A stretch of DNA of 35,724 nt from DASSCW01 sp036556325 (GTDB lineage Bacteria > Chloroflexota > Limnocylindria > QHBO01): NCBI GenBank assembly GCA_036556325.1, contig DATBJR010000062.1, positions 1-35,724 on the forward strand, given 5' to 3'. How positions within the stretch are numbered: the stretch's first letter is position 1; every line of letters begins with the position of its first letter. Of the stretch, positions 22,664 through 29,870 are shown piece by piece. The translations under genes and the position numbers were made by a program. Below the pieces are notes generated by a model. The model searched no databases. It was not told the origin of the DNA and saw nothing but the letters and a program-made list of their open reading frames with translations.

Positions 22664-23821
22664 TCACACTACTCCGCTGGTGACCGCCAGCGTGCCCGCC
22701 GCCAGGATGACCGCCACCAGGGCATAGGCCGCCGCGCGCATGAGCCACGGCGTGCCACGGTTCAGGGGCGAGCCATCCGGCGTCCGCCACAGGCCGCCGA
22801 GGCTGGGCACGTTGGACGGCGCCAGCAGCAGGCCGATGAAGCCGCCGACCAGCAGCCCGCCGACGTGGCCCGTCCAGCTGATGCCCGGGATGGTGAAGGT
22901 GATGACCAGGTTGAGGACGAGCAGGGTCCCGACCTGGGAGAGCATCGATCGCGCCTGCGGGCCAAGCAGCAGGTGGCGCCGCCGCGATACGACGAAGGCC
23001 AGGCCAAAGAGCCCGAAGATCGCGCCGGACGCCCCGACCGCGGCGCTATCGGGGGCGGCGAGGATCGTCAGCACGCTGCCGCCCAGGGCGCAGAGCAGGT
23101 AGAGCACCAGGTACTCGACATGCCCGTACAGCTGCTCGATGATCGGCCCGAACAGCCAGAGCGCGTACATGTTGAAGCCGATGTGCAGCAGGCCCAGGTG
23201 CAGGAACGCGCTCGTCAACAGGGTCCACCAGTCACCGGCCAGGACCGCCTGGCGCGACACCGCCCCGACATTCACCAGCGGGCCGCCGCCGCCGAACATG
23301 CCGAAGCCGCCGGCCCCGGCCAGCGCCCCGTCGATCAGGAACACGGCAACGTTGATGGCGATGATCAGCCAGGTCACGTAGGCGGGGTAGCTGGCATACG
23401 GGCCCCGGGCACGGTTGAATTGGCGCCGGGCGGCGAAGTCGTGGCCCGTCTCCTTGAGCAGCCAGGCGATGCGGTTGGCGATTGCGCCGCGCTCCTGTGG
23501 TGGCGCGCGGCGATCGGCCTCCCGATAGGCGCCAATCGCCTCGTCCAGGTCCCCGTCGCGGACGTGCTGCTCCGCCGCCGAACGCCAGCCCAGCCATGCC
23601 ATCGGCCCACCCAGCTCGGCAGCCGCCAGCCAGGCCTGCAGGGCTCCCGCCTCGTCGTCGAGCCGGTAGCGGGCGGTGCCCACGGCCAGCAGCGCGCTGC
23701 CCGCCACCTGCGGATCGGGGTGATTCGTGAGCGGCTCGAGGATCGGCAGGGCGTCCTGCGGATCGCCGGCGTCCAGGAGGCGCTGTGCCTCGCTCAGGCG
23801 GGCGCGCGGGTCATCGGTCAT
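22664..23821 (-). CDS. Rhomboid intramembrane serine protease with N-terminal TPR-like region
   Basis: Protein of 385 residues. Residues about 1-140 are soluble and helical with TPR-like repeats (for example ALLAVGTARYRLDDEAGAL and DGDLDEAIGAYREADR), suggesting protein binding on the cytoplasmic side. The rhomboid core follows from about 148: HIGFN (His213, Asn217), GASGAIFG with catalytic Ser265, and GHVGG with catalytic His319. Rhomboids cleave within or next to transmembrane helices of their substrates. The start is supported by a GATAAT hexamer 9 nt upstream. Substrate unknown. Confidence 0.9.
   Translation of the reverse strand: MTDDPRARLSEAQRLLDAGDPQDALPILEPLTNHPDPQVAGSALLAVGTARYRLDDEAGALQAWLAAAELGGPMAWLGWRSAAEQHVRDGDLDEAIGAYREADRRAPPQERGAIANRIAWLLKETGHDFAARRQFNRARGPYASYPAYVTWLIIAINVAVFLIDGALAGAGGFGMFGGGGPLVNVGAVSRQAVLAGDWWTLLTSAFLHLGLLHIGFNMYALWLFGPIIEQLYGHVEYLVLYLLCALGGSVLTILAAPDSAAVGASGAIFGLFGLAFVVSRRRHLLLGPQARSMLSQVGTLLVLNLVITFTIPGISWTGHVGGLLVGGFIGLLLAPSNVPSLGGLWRTPDGSPLNRGTPWLMRAAAYALVAVILAAGTLAVTSGVV
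22666..22671 (-). promoter_or_regulatory. -10 hexamer of the dienelactone hydrolase gene, leaderless type
   Basis: TAGTGT on the minus strand, 6 nt before the ATG at 22659, lies within the last codons of the rhomboid gene. Confidence 0.4.
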
Positions 23822-23830
23822 GGGCCGCGC

Positions 23831-23836
23831 ATTATC
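23831..23836 (-). promoter_or_regulatory. -10 hexamer of the rhomboid gene, leaderless type
   Basis: GATAAT on the minus strand, five of six bases matching consensus, 9 nt before the ATG at 23821. It lies just downstream of two hairpins, which would therefore be upstream of the transcript start. Confidence 0.5.
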
Positions 23837-23848
23837 CCAGACAGCAAT

Positions 23849-23879
23849 CGACCGCCGGGAGATGGTACCCCGGCGGTCG
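23849..23879 (-). terminator. Hairpin, 11-bp perfect stem, probable terminator of the HTH gene
   Basis: Arms CGACCGCCGGG (23849-23859) and CCCGGCGGTCG (23869-23879) pair perfectly around a 9-nt loop. It is the second of two hairpins downstream of the HTH gene. No U-tract follows, so termination is inferred from position and stability only. Confidence 0.4.
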
Positions 23880-23907
23880 GTCGCACGCCCCCCTGGAGGA
23901 GGCGAAG

Positions 23908-23932
23908 CTCTCCCGGCGGCAGACCGGGAGAG
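23908..23932 (-). terminator. Hairpin, 9-bp perfect stem, after the HTH gene
   Basis: Arms CTCTCCCGG (23908-23916) and CCGGGAGAG (23924-23932) enclose a 7-nt loop, 17 nt after the HTH gene stop. With the hairpin at 23849-23879 it forms a tandem pair. There is no U-tract. Confidence 0.4.
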
Positions 23933-23948
23933 ACATCAATGCCGAGAG

Positions 23949-24134
23949 CTACTTGTCCCGGCGAAGGAACTCCAGCACGTCGTCGTAGCGGAAGCGTCGG
24001 TCACCACGCCGCGTCACCCGGAAGAACGGGAGCTCGCCGCGGTCGCCAAGGCGCTTCACGGTGTTCACGTGCAGATGCAGCAGCTCGGCGACTTCCGACG
24101 CCGTGAGCAGCTTCCCCACCTCGTTCGTCATCAT
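23949..24134 (-). CDS. Small helix-turn-helix DNA-binding protein, excisionase/BldC-like (MerR-type)
   Basis: DNA-binding protein of 61 residues. LLTASEVAELLHLHVNTVKR is the winged-helix HTH of the excisionase/BldC group, followed by the wing (FFRVTRRGDRRFRYDDV) and a short C-terminal helix. ATG at 24134 is chosen because AGGA lies about 5 nt upstream and because the longer in-frame extension has no family similarity. Such single-domain proteins can be phage excisionases, but no integrase or att site is seen, so a local regulator is more likely. It is divergent from the [2Fe-2S] protein gene and could control that promoter region. Confidence 0.8.
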   Translation of the reverse strand: MMTNEVGKLLTASEVAELLHLHVNTVKRLGDRGELPFFRVTRRGDRRFRYDDVLEFLRRDK

Positions 24135-24214
24135 CGGTCCTGTGGTTCCTTCTGCTACGCCGAGCCGGTCCGGCACGTGGGCGCTCAGGTGCGGAGGGCG
24201 CGGCTTCTGGTCGG

Positions 24215-24220
24215 ATAGTA
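24215..24220 (-). promoter_or_regulatory. Possible -10 of the HTH gene
   Basis: TACTAT on the minus strand, giving a leader of about 75 nt before the ATG at 24134. It lies 4 bp from the -35 of the opposite promoter, so the two divergent promoters nearly touch. No clear -35. Confidence 0.3.
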
Positions 24221-24223
24221 AGG

Positions 24224-24253
24224 TTGAGGTGGCGTCCGCCATCCCGGTACTTT
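24224..24253 (+). promoter_or_regulatory. Promoter of the [2Fe-2S] protein operon
   Basis: TTGAGG (24224-24229), 18-bp spacer, TACTTT (24248-24253). Transcription would start near 24260, a few bases before a UUCG hairpin. Confidence 0.4.
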
Positions 24254-24263
24254 CGGTAGTCCC

Positions 24264-24284
24264 GTGCAGTACTTCGGACTGCAC
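24264..24284 (+). promoter_or_regulatory. UUCG-type hairpin in the 5' leader of the [2Fe-2S] protein gene
   Basis: GTGCAGT (24264-24270) pairs perfectly with ACTGCAC (24278-24284). The 7-nt loop ACTTCGG contains C(UUCG)G, an extra-stable tetraloop, with one bulged A. Placed at the very 5' end of the predicted message, it may protect the transcript or serve as a binding site. Confidence 0.45.
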
Positions 24285-24310
24285 TCATCCACCCCGCACC
24301 GGCGCTGACC

Positions 24311-24691
24311 ATGCCCGTCTTCGAAAAGCACGTCTTCGTCTGCACCCGCGGTGACTGGTGCCCGTCGATCGACGGGGACGGGCTCGGCGTGCACGCTGCG
24401 CTGAAGGCCGCGGTGCGCGAGGCGGGCCTGGCCGATCGGATCCGCGTCAACCACGCGGGCTGCTTCTCGCAGTGCGGCAACGGGCCGATGGCGGTCGTCT
24501 ACCCCGATGGCGTCTGGTACGCGGCGCTGACGCCGGACGACGCCGCCGAGATCGTGCGCAGCCACCTGGTCGGCGGGCAGCCGGTGGAGCGGCTGCGCTA
24601 CGACCCCGACACGATGGGCGCACACAAGCTGGAGCGCTCCACCAATGGTCGGCCGATTGGGCGTCGCGCACCATGGCCTGCCGGCTCATGA
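24311..24691 (+). CDS. (2Fe-2S) ferredoxin-domain protein, thioredoxin-like fold
   Basis: Protein of 126 residues resembling the thioredoxin-like [2Fe-2S] ferredoxin family, related to the NuoE fold. Cys11 and Cys17 (FVCTRGDWC) and Cys51 and Cys55 (GCFSQCGNGP) are the expected four cluster ligands, followed by VVYPDGVWY, a strong family signature. These proteins carry electrons or sense redox state; partners are usually unknown. The C-terminal ~25 residues (Arg/Pro-rich) are extra and may be disordered. First gene of a plus-strand unit: the glycosyltransferase starts 4 nt after its stop. Its leader carries a UUCG hairpin. Confidence 0.85.
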   Translation: MPVFEKHVFVCTRGDWCPSIDGDGLGVHAALKAAVREAGLADRIRVNHAGCFSQCGNGPMAVVYPDGVWYAALTPDDAAEIVRSHLVGGQPVERLRYDPDTMGAHKLERSTNGRPIGRRAPWPAGS

Positions 24692-24695
24692 CACG

Positions 24696-25661
24696 GTGAG
24701 CGGCGAACCGTCATCGCTGCCCGATCCGGTGCGGTCGCTGCTGGACAAGCGAGCCGCCGCCCGAGCGGCTCGCGACTGGGAGACGGCAGACGCATTGCGC
24801 GACGAGCTGCGCGAGCTGGGCTGGGAGCCGATCGATTCCCCCGCCGGCTCAACTGCCCGACCGCTGCTGGCGGGCGCGGAGACCGCGTCCTATGCCGATG
24901 ACGCCGACCTGGCCTCGCTCCTGGACGAACCCGCGGCCCTGCCGGGCAGCCTGGTGGCGGTCGTGGAGGACGAATTCGCCGATGCGCAGCGCCTGCTGGC
25001 CGCGCTGCAGCGCCATCCGCAAGCGGTCCAGCACGAGGTGCTGCTGGTCGCCAACGCACCGGCCGGCGGGCTCCCACCTGACCCGGACGGGGTAACGACC
25101 GTCCTGCACGTGGCGGAGCGTCTCGGCTGGGCCGACGCGGTGAACCTCGGCCTGCGGCGCAGCCGCGGAGCGGTGGTCGTGCTCCTGGACACGTCGGTGG
25201 AGCCGGAGGGCGACTTCCTGGGCCCCCTGCTGGCCGCCTTCGACGATCCGCGCGTCGGCGTGGCAGGCCCGTGGGGCGTGACCAGCGACGACGGCCGCGA
25301 ATTCGGCCAGGCGCCGGCGGGCGAGGTCGATGCCGTCCTCGGCTACTGCCTGGCCATCCGACGCGAAGCCTTACGAGGGGTCGGCGGCTTCGACCATCGC
25401 TTTCGGTTCTACCGCAACGCGGACCTGGACCTCTCGTTCGCGGTCCGGGCCGGCGGCTGGGCGGCGGTAGCCACCGGGCCGCTGCCGCTGGTCCGCCACG
25501 AGCACCGGGGCTGGACGGCGCTCGAGCCGGCGGAGCGCGATCGGCTCAGCAAGCGGAACTTCTATCGCTTCCTGAAGCACTGGGGCGACCGGCGGGATCT
25601 GCTGCTCCATCCCGCCCCGCTGGACGAGCGCGGGCGCCGAGCGGATGCAACCCAGCCATGA
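24696..25661 (+). CDS. Family 2 glycosyltransferase with an N-terminal CysRS-tail-like segment
   Basis: Protein of 321 residues from the GTG at 24696, just after the preceding stop; an ATG at 24645, overlapping the [2Fe-2S] gene, is possible. Residues about 19-52 match the C-terminal tail of cysteinyl-tRNA synthetases: R19, A22-R23, D27-W28, A31-D32, R35-D36, L38, G42, D47, P49 and G51 in the standard spacing. From about 80 onward it is a GT2 (GT-A fold) enzyme, with GWADAVNLGLRRSRG for nucleotide-sugar binding, VVLLDTSVEP in the DxD position, GGFDHRFRFYRNADLDLSF as the acceptor/base region, and a basic C-terminus. The GT domain lacks membrane helices. It overlaps the next start by 4 nt (ATGA). 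Sugar and acceptor unknown. Confidence 0.8.
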   Translation: MSGEPSSLPDPVRSLLDKRAAARAARDWETADALRDELRELGWEPIDSPAGSTARPLLAGAETASYADDADLASLLDEPAALPGSLVAVVEDEFADAQRLLAALQRHPQAVQHEVLLVANAPAGGLPPDPDGVTTVLHVAERLGWADAVNLGLRRSRGAVVVLLDTSVEPEGDFLGPLLAAFDDPRVGVAGPWGVTSDDGREFGQAPAGEVDAVLGYCLAIRREALRGVGGFDHRFRFYRNADLDLSFAVRAGGWAAVATGPLPLVRHEHRGWTALEPAERDRLSKRNFYRFLKHWGDRRDLLLHPAPLDERGRRADATQP

Positions 25662-25951
25662 GCGCCGTCAAGCATCGGCTTCACGTCATGCCCGGCCTGC
25701 AGCGAGTCGGGGGGCGGCTGCTGCCGAACTGGCTGGCGATCACCCTGGGCCGCGACATCTTCGCCTGGCGCGAGCTGTCGCCCGCCGAGCTTGCCCACGA
25801 GCTCGAGCACGTCCGCCAGTGGAGCCGCTACAAGATTGCGTTTCCGCTCGTGTACCTGGGCGCGTCCGTCCTGGCGCTCGTGACCGGGCAAGGGTGGTAT
25901 CGCGGTAACCGCTTCGAGGTCGCGGCTCGCGCCGCGGCCGGCCAGGAGTGA
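25658..25951 (+). CDS. Small HExxH-motif membrane-associated protein
   Basis: Protein of 97 residues. ELAHELEHVRQW (about 44-55) contains HELEH, the zinc-metalloprotease motif, followed by a hydrophobic segment (about 61-80) and NRFEVAARAAA, whose Glu is placed like the third zinc ligand of gluzincins. The protein is short for a peptidase and has no recognised family; it may be a minimal peptidase-like fold or an inactive relative. The ATG overlaps the glycosyltransferase stop (ATGA), so translation is probably coupled. It ends 7 nt before the convergent DUF3352 gene. Confidence 0.6.
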   Translation: MSAVKHRLHVMPGLQRVGGRLLPNWLAITLGRDIFAWRELSPAELAHELEHVRQWSRYKIAFPLVYLGASVLALVTGQGWYRGNRFEVAARAAAGQE

Positions 25952-25958
25952 GCGGGCC

Positions 25959-27719
25959 CTACTTCAGGACGAGTCCGCCGCGGGTGACGACCACGTCGCC
26001 CTCGACCTTCGTCAGGTAGACGAGATAGTCGAGCGGCTCCACGTTGGGCTTGACCTGGCCCTCGTACTCGGACGGCAGCATCTGGCCCGCGGCCGCTTCA
26101 ACGGCCGCTCGGATCCCGGCCAAATCCACGAAGGCCATGCCGGCATTGTCGTCGCCGCCGAAGCGGGCAACCGCGGCGTTGAACCGGTCGCTGCGCGCCA
26201 GCGAATCGGCGGAGTTCAGCCCCAGGCTGCGCGCCACGAACCCGTCGCCGAAGCCGATGAACACGGTGTCGTCCTTCATGGCGTACTGCGCGACGATCTC
26301 CGGCATGGCCGGCGCGGCGTCGCCGCTCGCGCCCGTGGCGGCACGGATGGTGGTGACCTCCACGCCTCCGACCGTCTCGGTCGTGACGGCGACCTGCTGG
26401 CCGGACGCCTGCGCCCCCAGCTCGACCAGGCTGCGCAGCTGGTTGAGCCGCTGGGTCGCGACGGCCGCGTCATTCGCCTCGAGCACCAGGCCGCCCCACG
26501 GCGTGCCGCCGGTGGCGCCGACGGCCAGGGCGCCGTCGCCGATCCAGCTCACGAAATCCTCCGCGTTGGCGCCCATGGCCGCCTCGACCTGCTCCAGCTG
26601 CGTGCTCGCCTGATCGCCGCCGCTCTGTGCCGCCAGGCCGGCCTTGACACCGGTGACGAACTGCGCCAGTGAGCTGCCGAGCTTGCCGCCATCGGCGAAG
26701 AAGAGCGTGTCCGACGGCACGCGGGAGGCAAGGTCGCGCCGGCTGTTGGTCGGTGCCAGGTCGCCGCCGGGCAGGGTGCTTGCGCCGTCGAAGGCCAGCG
26801 CGTCGGGCTGCAGGCTGAGCGACGAGACGGCAAAGGGCGGGATGTTGGCGACGTAACGGTCGAGTAGCGCCGCGAGCGAGGGGTCCTTCTGCTCGACCTG
26901 GGTGCGCAGCTCCTCGACCATCTGGCGCGTGTCCACCGCGAAGAATCCGACCCGGTCAGCCGGCAGGTGGCCAATCAGCTCGTCCAGCTCCTGCCGCGCT
27001 CCGAGGTTCTGGGATGCGCCGTGGGCGTCGAGCATCGACTCGATCGTGGTCCGCCCGTTGGCCAGCACGAGCTCGTCGGCTGTCACGGCATAGGCGAAAC
27101 CGGTGTTCGCGGCGAGCTGGACATCACCCTCGGCTGACCAGATCGTGACGCCGGCGTGCTCGCTCGAGGTGAGGCTCGTGCCTGACTTGCCGGCCAGGTC
27201 GCGAACCTTGTCGGAGAAGGCGCGCGCCGCGGCGGGATCCTTCACGCCGAGCAGGGCCGCCATGTCGGGCAGCGTCGCCCTGGCGGCGTCGGTGCTGCCC
27301 ACCGGGTAGTCGAGCATGGCGAATGAGACGCGGCCATCGAACCATGGGCCGATGTCCTTCGCGTACGTCAGGCCGGAGCCGGACGCGCCGAGCCCCTGGT
27401 CCACGGCGTCAGCGATGGCATTCAGGGGAACCAGGTCCGCATCGGCCGCGGGGAATCGTTCGAGGATCGCGTGCAGCGAGGCGGCCTGCCCAGGCGAGAG
27501 GTCCAGCTGGACTTCGCCATACATGACGGTATCCGCCGGGAGGTAGGAAGCCGCGGTGCCCAGCGCGCCGGTCCGCTCGCCCACCAGGCTGAAGCCGAGC
27601 ACGGCGCCGATGCCGGCGGCCAATGCCACCACCGCGCCGATCACGCCCAGCCGCCACCGGTTCAGCTGCCGGCCGTGCTGTGGGGTACCCTGGCTGGTGA
27701 CGACCTCGTCTGTGAGCAT
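25959..27719 (-). CDS. DUF3352-domain protein with N-terminal membrane anchor
   Basis: Protein of 586 residues. A short cytoplasmic tail is followed by one transmembrane helix (about 23-45), then a large extracellular region. ASYLPADTVMYGEVQLDLSP, the repeated middle and ASRVPSDTLFFADGG are typical of DUF3352, an uncharacterised family of surface proteins with two similar halves in Chloroflexota and cyanobacteria. ATG at 27719 is fixed by GGAGGGAG a few bases upstream; the longer frame runs antisense through the cupin gene region and is not protein-like. Function unknown. Confidence 0.85.
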   Translation of the reverse strand: MLTDEVVTSQGTPQHGRQLNRWRLGVIGAVVALAAGIGAVLGFSLVGERTGALGTAASYLPADTVMYGEVQLDLSPGQAASLHAILERFPAADADLVPLNAIADAVDQGLGASGSGLTYAKDIGPWFDGRVSFAMLDYPVGSTDAARATLPDMAALLGVKDPAAARAFSDKVRDLAGKSGTSLTSSEHAGVTIWSAEGDVQLAANTGFAYAVTADELVLANGRTTIESMLDAHGASQNLGARQELDELIGHLPADRVGFFAVDTRQMVEELRTQVEQKDPSLAALLDRYVANIPPFAVSSLSLQPDALAFDGASTLPGGDLAPTNSRRDLASRVPSDTLFFADGGKLGSSLAQFVTGVKAGLAAQSGGDQASTQLEQVEAAMGANAEDFVSWIGDGALAVGATGGTPWGGLVLEANDAAVATQRLNQLRSLVELGAQASGQQVAVTTETVGGVEVTTIRAATGASGDAAPAMPEIVAQYAMKDDTVFIGFGDGFVARSLGLNSADSLARSDRFNAAVARFGGDDNAGMAFVDLAGIRAAVEAAAGQMLPSEYEGQVKPNVEPLDYLVYLTKVEGDVVVTRGGLVLK

Positions 27720-27814
27720 GCGACTCCCTCCGTGCCGCCCCGCACCCGGTGGATCGGAGTCAGCAGCGCGGTGAGCATAGGTGGTCCCCCTCGAGCACGC
27801 CAATGACGAATGGG

Positions 27815-28138
27815 CTATGCCCGATGCCCCTCCAGGCAGGTGCAGCCGGCGGGTCCCACCAACGCCGCGTGGGGCGTGCCGGCCGGCAGCACGAAGCCGT
27901 CGCCGGGCTGCAGCTCCAGCGGCTCGGCGTCCGGCCCGATCAGGAAGGTGATGGAGCCGGCGGCGCACATCAGCAGCTTCGCGTACCGGTGCTGGTGCAT
28001 CTCGTAGCGGTCGTTCGGCCCGTTCGACCAGGCGTAGGGCTCGACCCCCTCGTGGCGCAGGCGTTCGGCGACCGCTGCGCTGGATGGCGGCGTGGCGGCG
28101 TCCAGCCGGAGGCGATCGATGCCGTCAGGCGGCGCCAT
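27815..28138 (-). CDS. Cupin-domain protein
   Basis: Single-domain cupin of 107 residues. Motif 1 is HQHRYAKLLMCAAGSITF, with two His ligands but without the usual Glu, and motif 2 is PGDGFVLPAGTPH with the last His. Small cupins bind a metal and act as sensors or simple enzymes. It begins 6 nt after the potC stop, so it is the last gene of the polyamine-type importer operon and may act on or sense the imported solute. Confidence 0.8.
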   Translation of the reverse strand: MAPPDGIDRLRLDAATPPSSAAVAERLRHEGVEPYAWSNGPNDRYEMHQHRYAKLLMCAAGSITFLIGPDAEPLELQPGDGFVLPAGTPHAALVGPAGCTCLEGHRA

Positions 28139-28144
28139 CGGTGC

Positions 28145-28969
28145 CTAGCGCACCACCGCCGACTCGGCCCCGGACAGCTTCTCGGCGACGTAGACGGGCA
28201 CCACCGACAGGATGATCAGCGCCAGCGCCACCACGTTCACCACCGGGACCTCCCGGGGACGCTGAATGGCGCTGAAGATCCAGAGCGGGATCGTCTCCGT
28301 CCCCGGCCCGGCGGTGAAGTTCGTGACGATCACCTCGTCGAAGGACAGCGCGAAGGCCAGCAGGCCGCCGGAGAGCAGGGCCGTGCGCATGCCCGGCAGG
28401 AGCACGCGGCGGAAGGTCTGCCAGGTATCGGCGCCAAGGTCGGCAGACGCCTCCTCGGTCGAGCGCGGCAGGCGGCGCAGCCGGGCGACCACGTTGTTGT
28501 AGGCGATCACCACGCAGAAGGTGGCGTGCCCCACGATGATCGTGGGCAGCCCGAAATCCACACCGAGCGTCTTGAAGGTCGCCGCCAGCGCGATGCCGGT
28601 CAGCACGCCGGGCAGGGCGATGGGCAGCACCAGCATGAAGGAGACGGCCTCGCGGCCGAAGAAGCGGTGGCGCGCCACGCCGAGCGCGGCCAGGGTGCCG
28701 AGCACGAGCGCCAGCAGCGTGGCGCCCAGGCCGGCCAGCACGGACGTGATGAACGCGTCGACCACCCGGCCGTTGCTCATGGCCTCGCCGAACCAGCGCA
28801 GCGAGAAGCCCGGCGGCGGCCAGACCTGCGAGCGACTGTCGTTGAAGGCGTAGATGGCCAGGATCAGCAGCGGCAGGTAGATGAAGGCCAGGGCAACAAA
28901 GGTCATGACCCGCAGGCCGATGCGCACCCAGCGCGACTCGGTCATCAGTCGCGCCTCACAGTGATTCAA
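28145..28969 (-). CDS. potC: Polyamine-type ABC transporter permease, PotC
   Basis: Membrane permease of 274 residues with about six helices. The EAA loop EASADLGADTWQTFRRVLLP, which contacts the ATPase, is clear, as is the N-terminal PLLILAIYAFNDSR typical of PotC/YdcV. It overlaps the potB stop region by 14 nt, implying coupled translation. Putrescine or spermidine is the family's usual cargo; other cationic or organic solutes occur among relatives. Confidence 0.9.
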   Translation of the reverse strand: MNHCEARLMTESRWVRIGLRVMTFVALAFIYLPLLILAIYAFNDSRSQVWPPPGFSLRWFGEAMSNGRVVDAFITSVLAGLGATLLALVLGTLAALGVARHRFFGREAVSFMLVLPIALPGVLTGIALAATFKTLGVDFGLPTIIVGHATFCVVIAYNNVVARLRRLPRSTEEASADLGADTWQTFRRVLLPGMRTALLSGGLLAFALSFDEVIVTNFTAGPGTETIPLWIFSAIQRPREVPVVNVVALALIILSVVPVYVAEKLSGAESAVVR

Positions 28970-29852
28970 AGGCGCCCATGCGCCGCGCGATGAACAGGTA
29001 GACGACCATGATCACGATCGGCACGAAGGAGTAGGCGGCCGCCAGCGGCAGGCTGCCGAGGCTCGAGTTGTCGTAGATGACGTTGCCGATGAACTTCGTG
29101 CCCGACACCATGGTCGGAGTGATGTAGTCGCCGAGGGTCAGGGAGAAGGTGAAGATGGAGCCCGCGGCGATTGCCGGCAGGGCCAGTGGCAGGACAATGC
29201 GCCGGAACGTGCCGCCGGCCCTGCCACCGAGATCCGAGGAGGCCTCCAGCAGCGATTCGGGAATTCGCTCCAGGCCGGCGAAGATGGGCAGGATCATGTA
29301 CGGCAGCCACAGGTAGCTGAGCACGACCCAGGAGTTGGTGATCTCGTTCAGCCCCGGGCCGCTGATACCGAACGGCTCGAGCAGCCAGTCCAGCAGCCCA
29401 TTGCCCTGGAAGATCACCCGCCACGAGTAGATCTTCACCAGGTATGAGGCCCACAGCGGCAGCAGCACGGCGATCAGCAGGATGCGCCGCGTCCGGCGCG
29501 AGGCCACGCGCGCCATGTAGTAGGCGATCGGGAAGCCCAGCAGAACGTCGGTGACGGTGACCGCGACTGCCATGCCGAGCGTGCGCAGTGCGATCGTGCG
29601 GTAGACCGGGTTGGTGACCACCTCGCCGAAGGCGTCGAGGCTGAACTCCGGAATGACCTTGCCGCTGAAGGCATCGGTGTGCCAGAAGGCGTTGAGCAGG
29701 AGGATTCCGAGGGAGCCCAGGTATGCCAGCCCGATCCACAGCAGCGGGCTGGTGAGCAGCAGGGTCAGCTGCAGGCGGCGCCGGGGATGCAGCCAGGCCG
29801 CGAAGCGGCGCGTGAGGGGAGCGCGGGACGTGCCGGCTCGGGCGCTGCTCAT
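28956..29852 (-). CDS. potB: Polyamine-type ABC transporter permease, PotB
   Basis: Membrane permease of 298 residues. Six helices follow a basic N-terminal tail. The EAA loop EASSDLGGRAGGTFRRIVLP and the FTFSLTLGDYITPTMVSG segment mark the PotB/YdcU class. It pairs with PotC. It starts 67 nt after the potD stop, separated by a strong GC hairpin that may reduce expression of the permeases relative to the binding protein. Confidence 0.9.
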   Translation of the reverse strand: MSSARAGTSRAPLTRRFAAWLHPRRRLQLTLLLTSPLLWIGLAYLGSLGILLLNAFWHTDAFSGKVIPEFSLDAFGEVVTNPVYRTIALRTLGMAVAVTVTDVLLGFPIAYYMARVASRRTRRILLIAVLLPLWASYLVKIYSWRVIFQGNGLLDWLLEPFGISGPGLNEITNSWVVLSYLWLPYMILPIFAGLERIPESLLEASSDLGGRAGGTFRRIVLPLALPAIAAGSIFTFSLTLGDYITPTMVSGTKFIGNVIYDNSSLGSLPLAAAYSFVPIVIMVVYLFIARRMGAFESL

Positions 29853-29870
29853 CGCCCGCCCATGCTAGCG

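Noticed and set aside
23949..24134. Excisionase-like gene as evidence of a prophage or integrated element
   Set aside because: No integrase, attachment-site repeat, tRNA or phage gene is present, and base composition does not change. A local regulator is simpler.
27749..28993. Long plus-strand frame opposite cupin and potC
   Set aside because: Its translation is His/Gln/Gly-rich without domains and lies opposite two well-supported genes.
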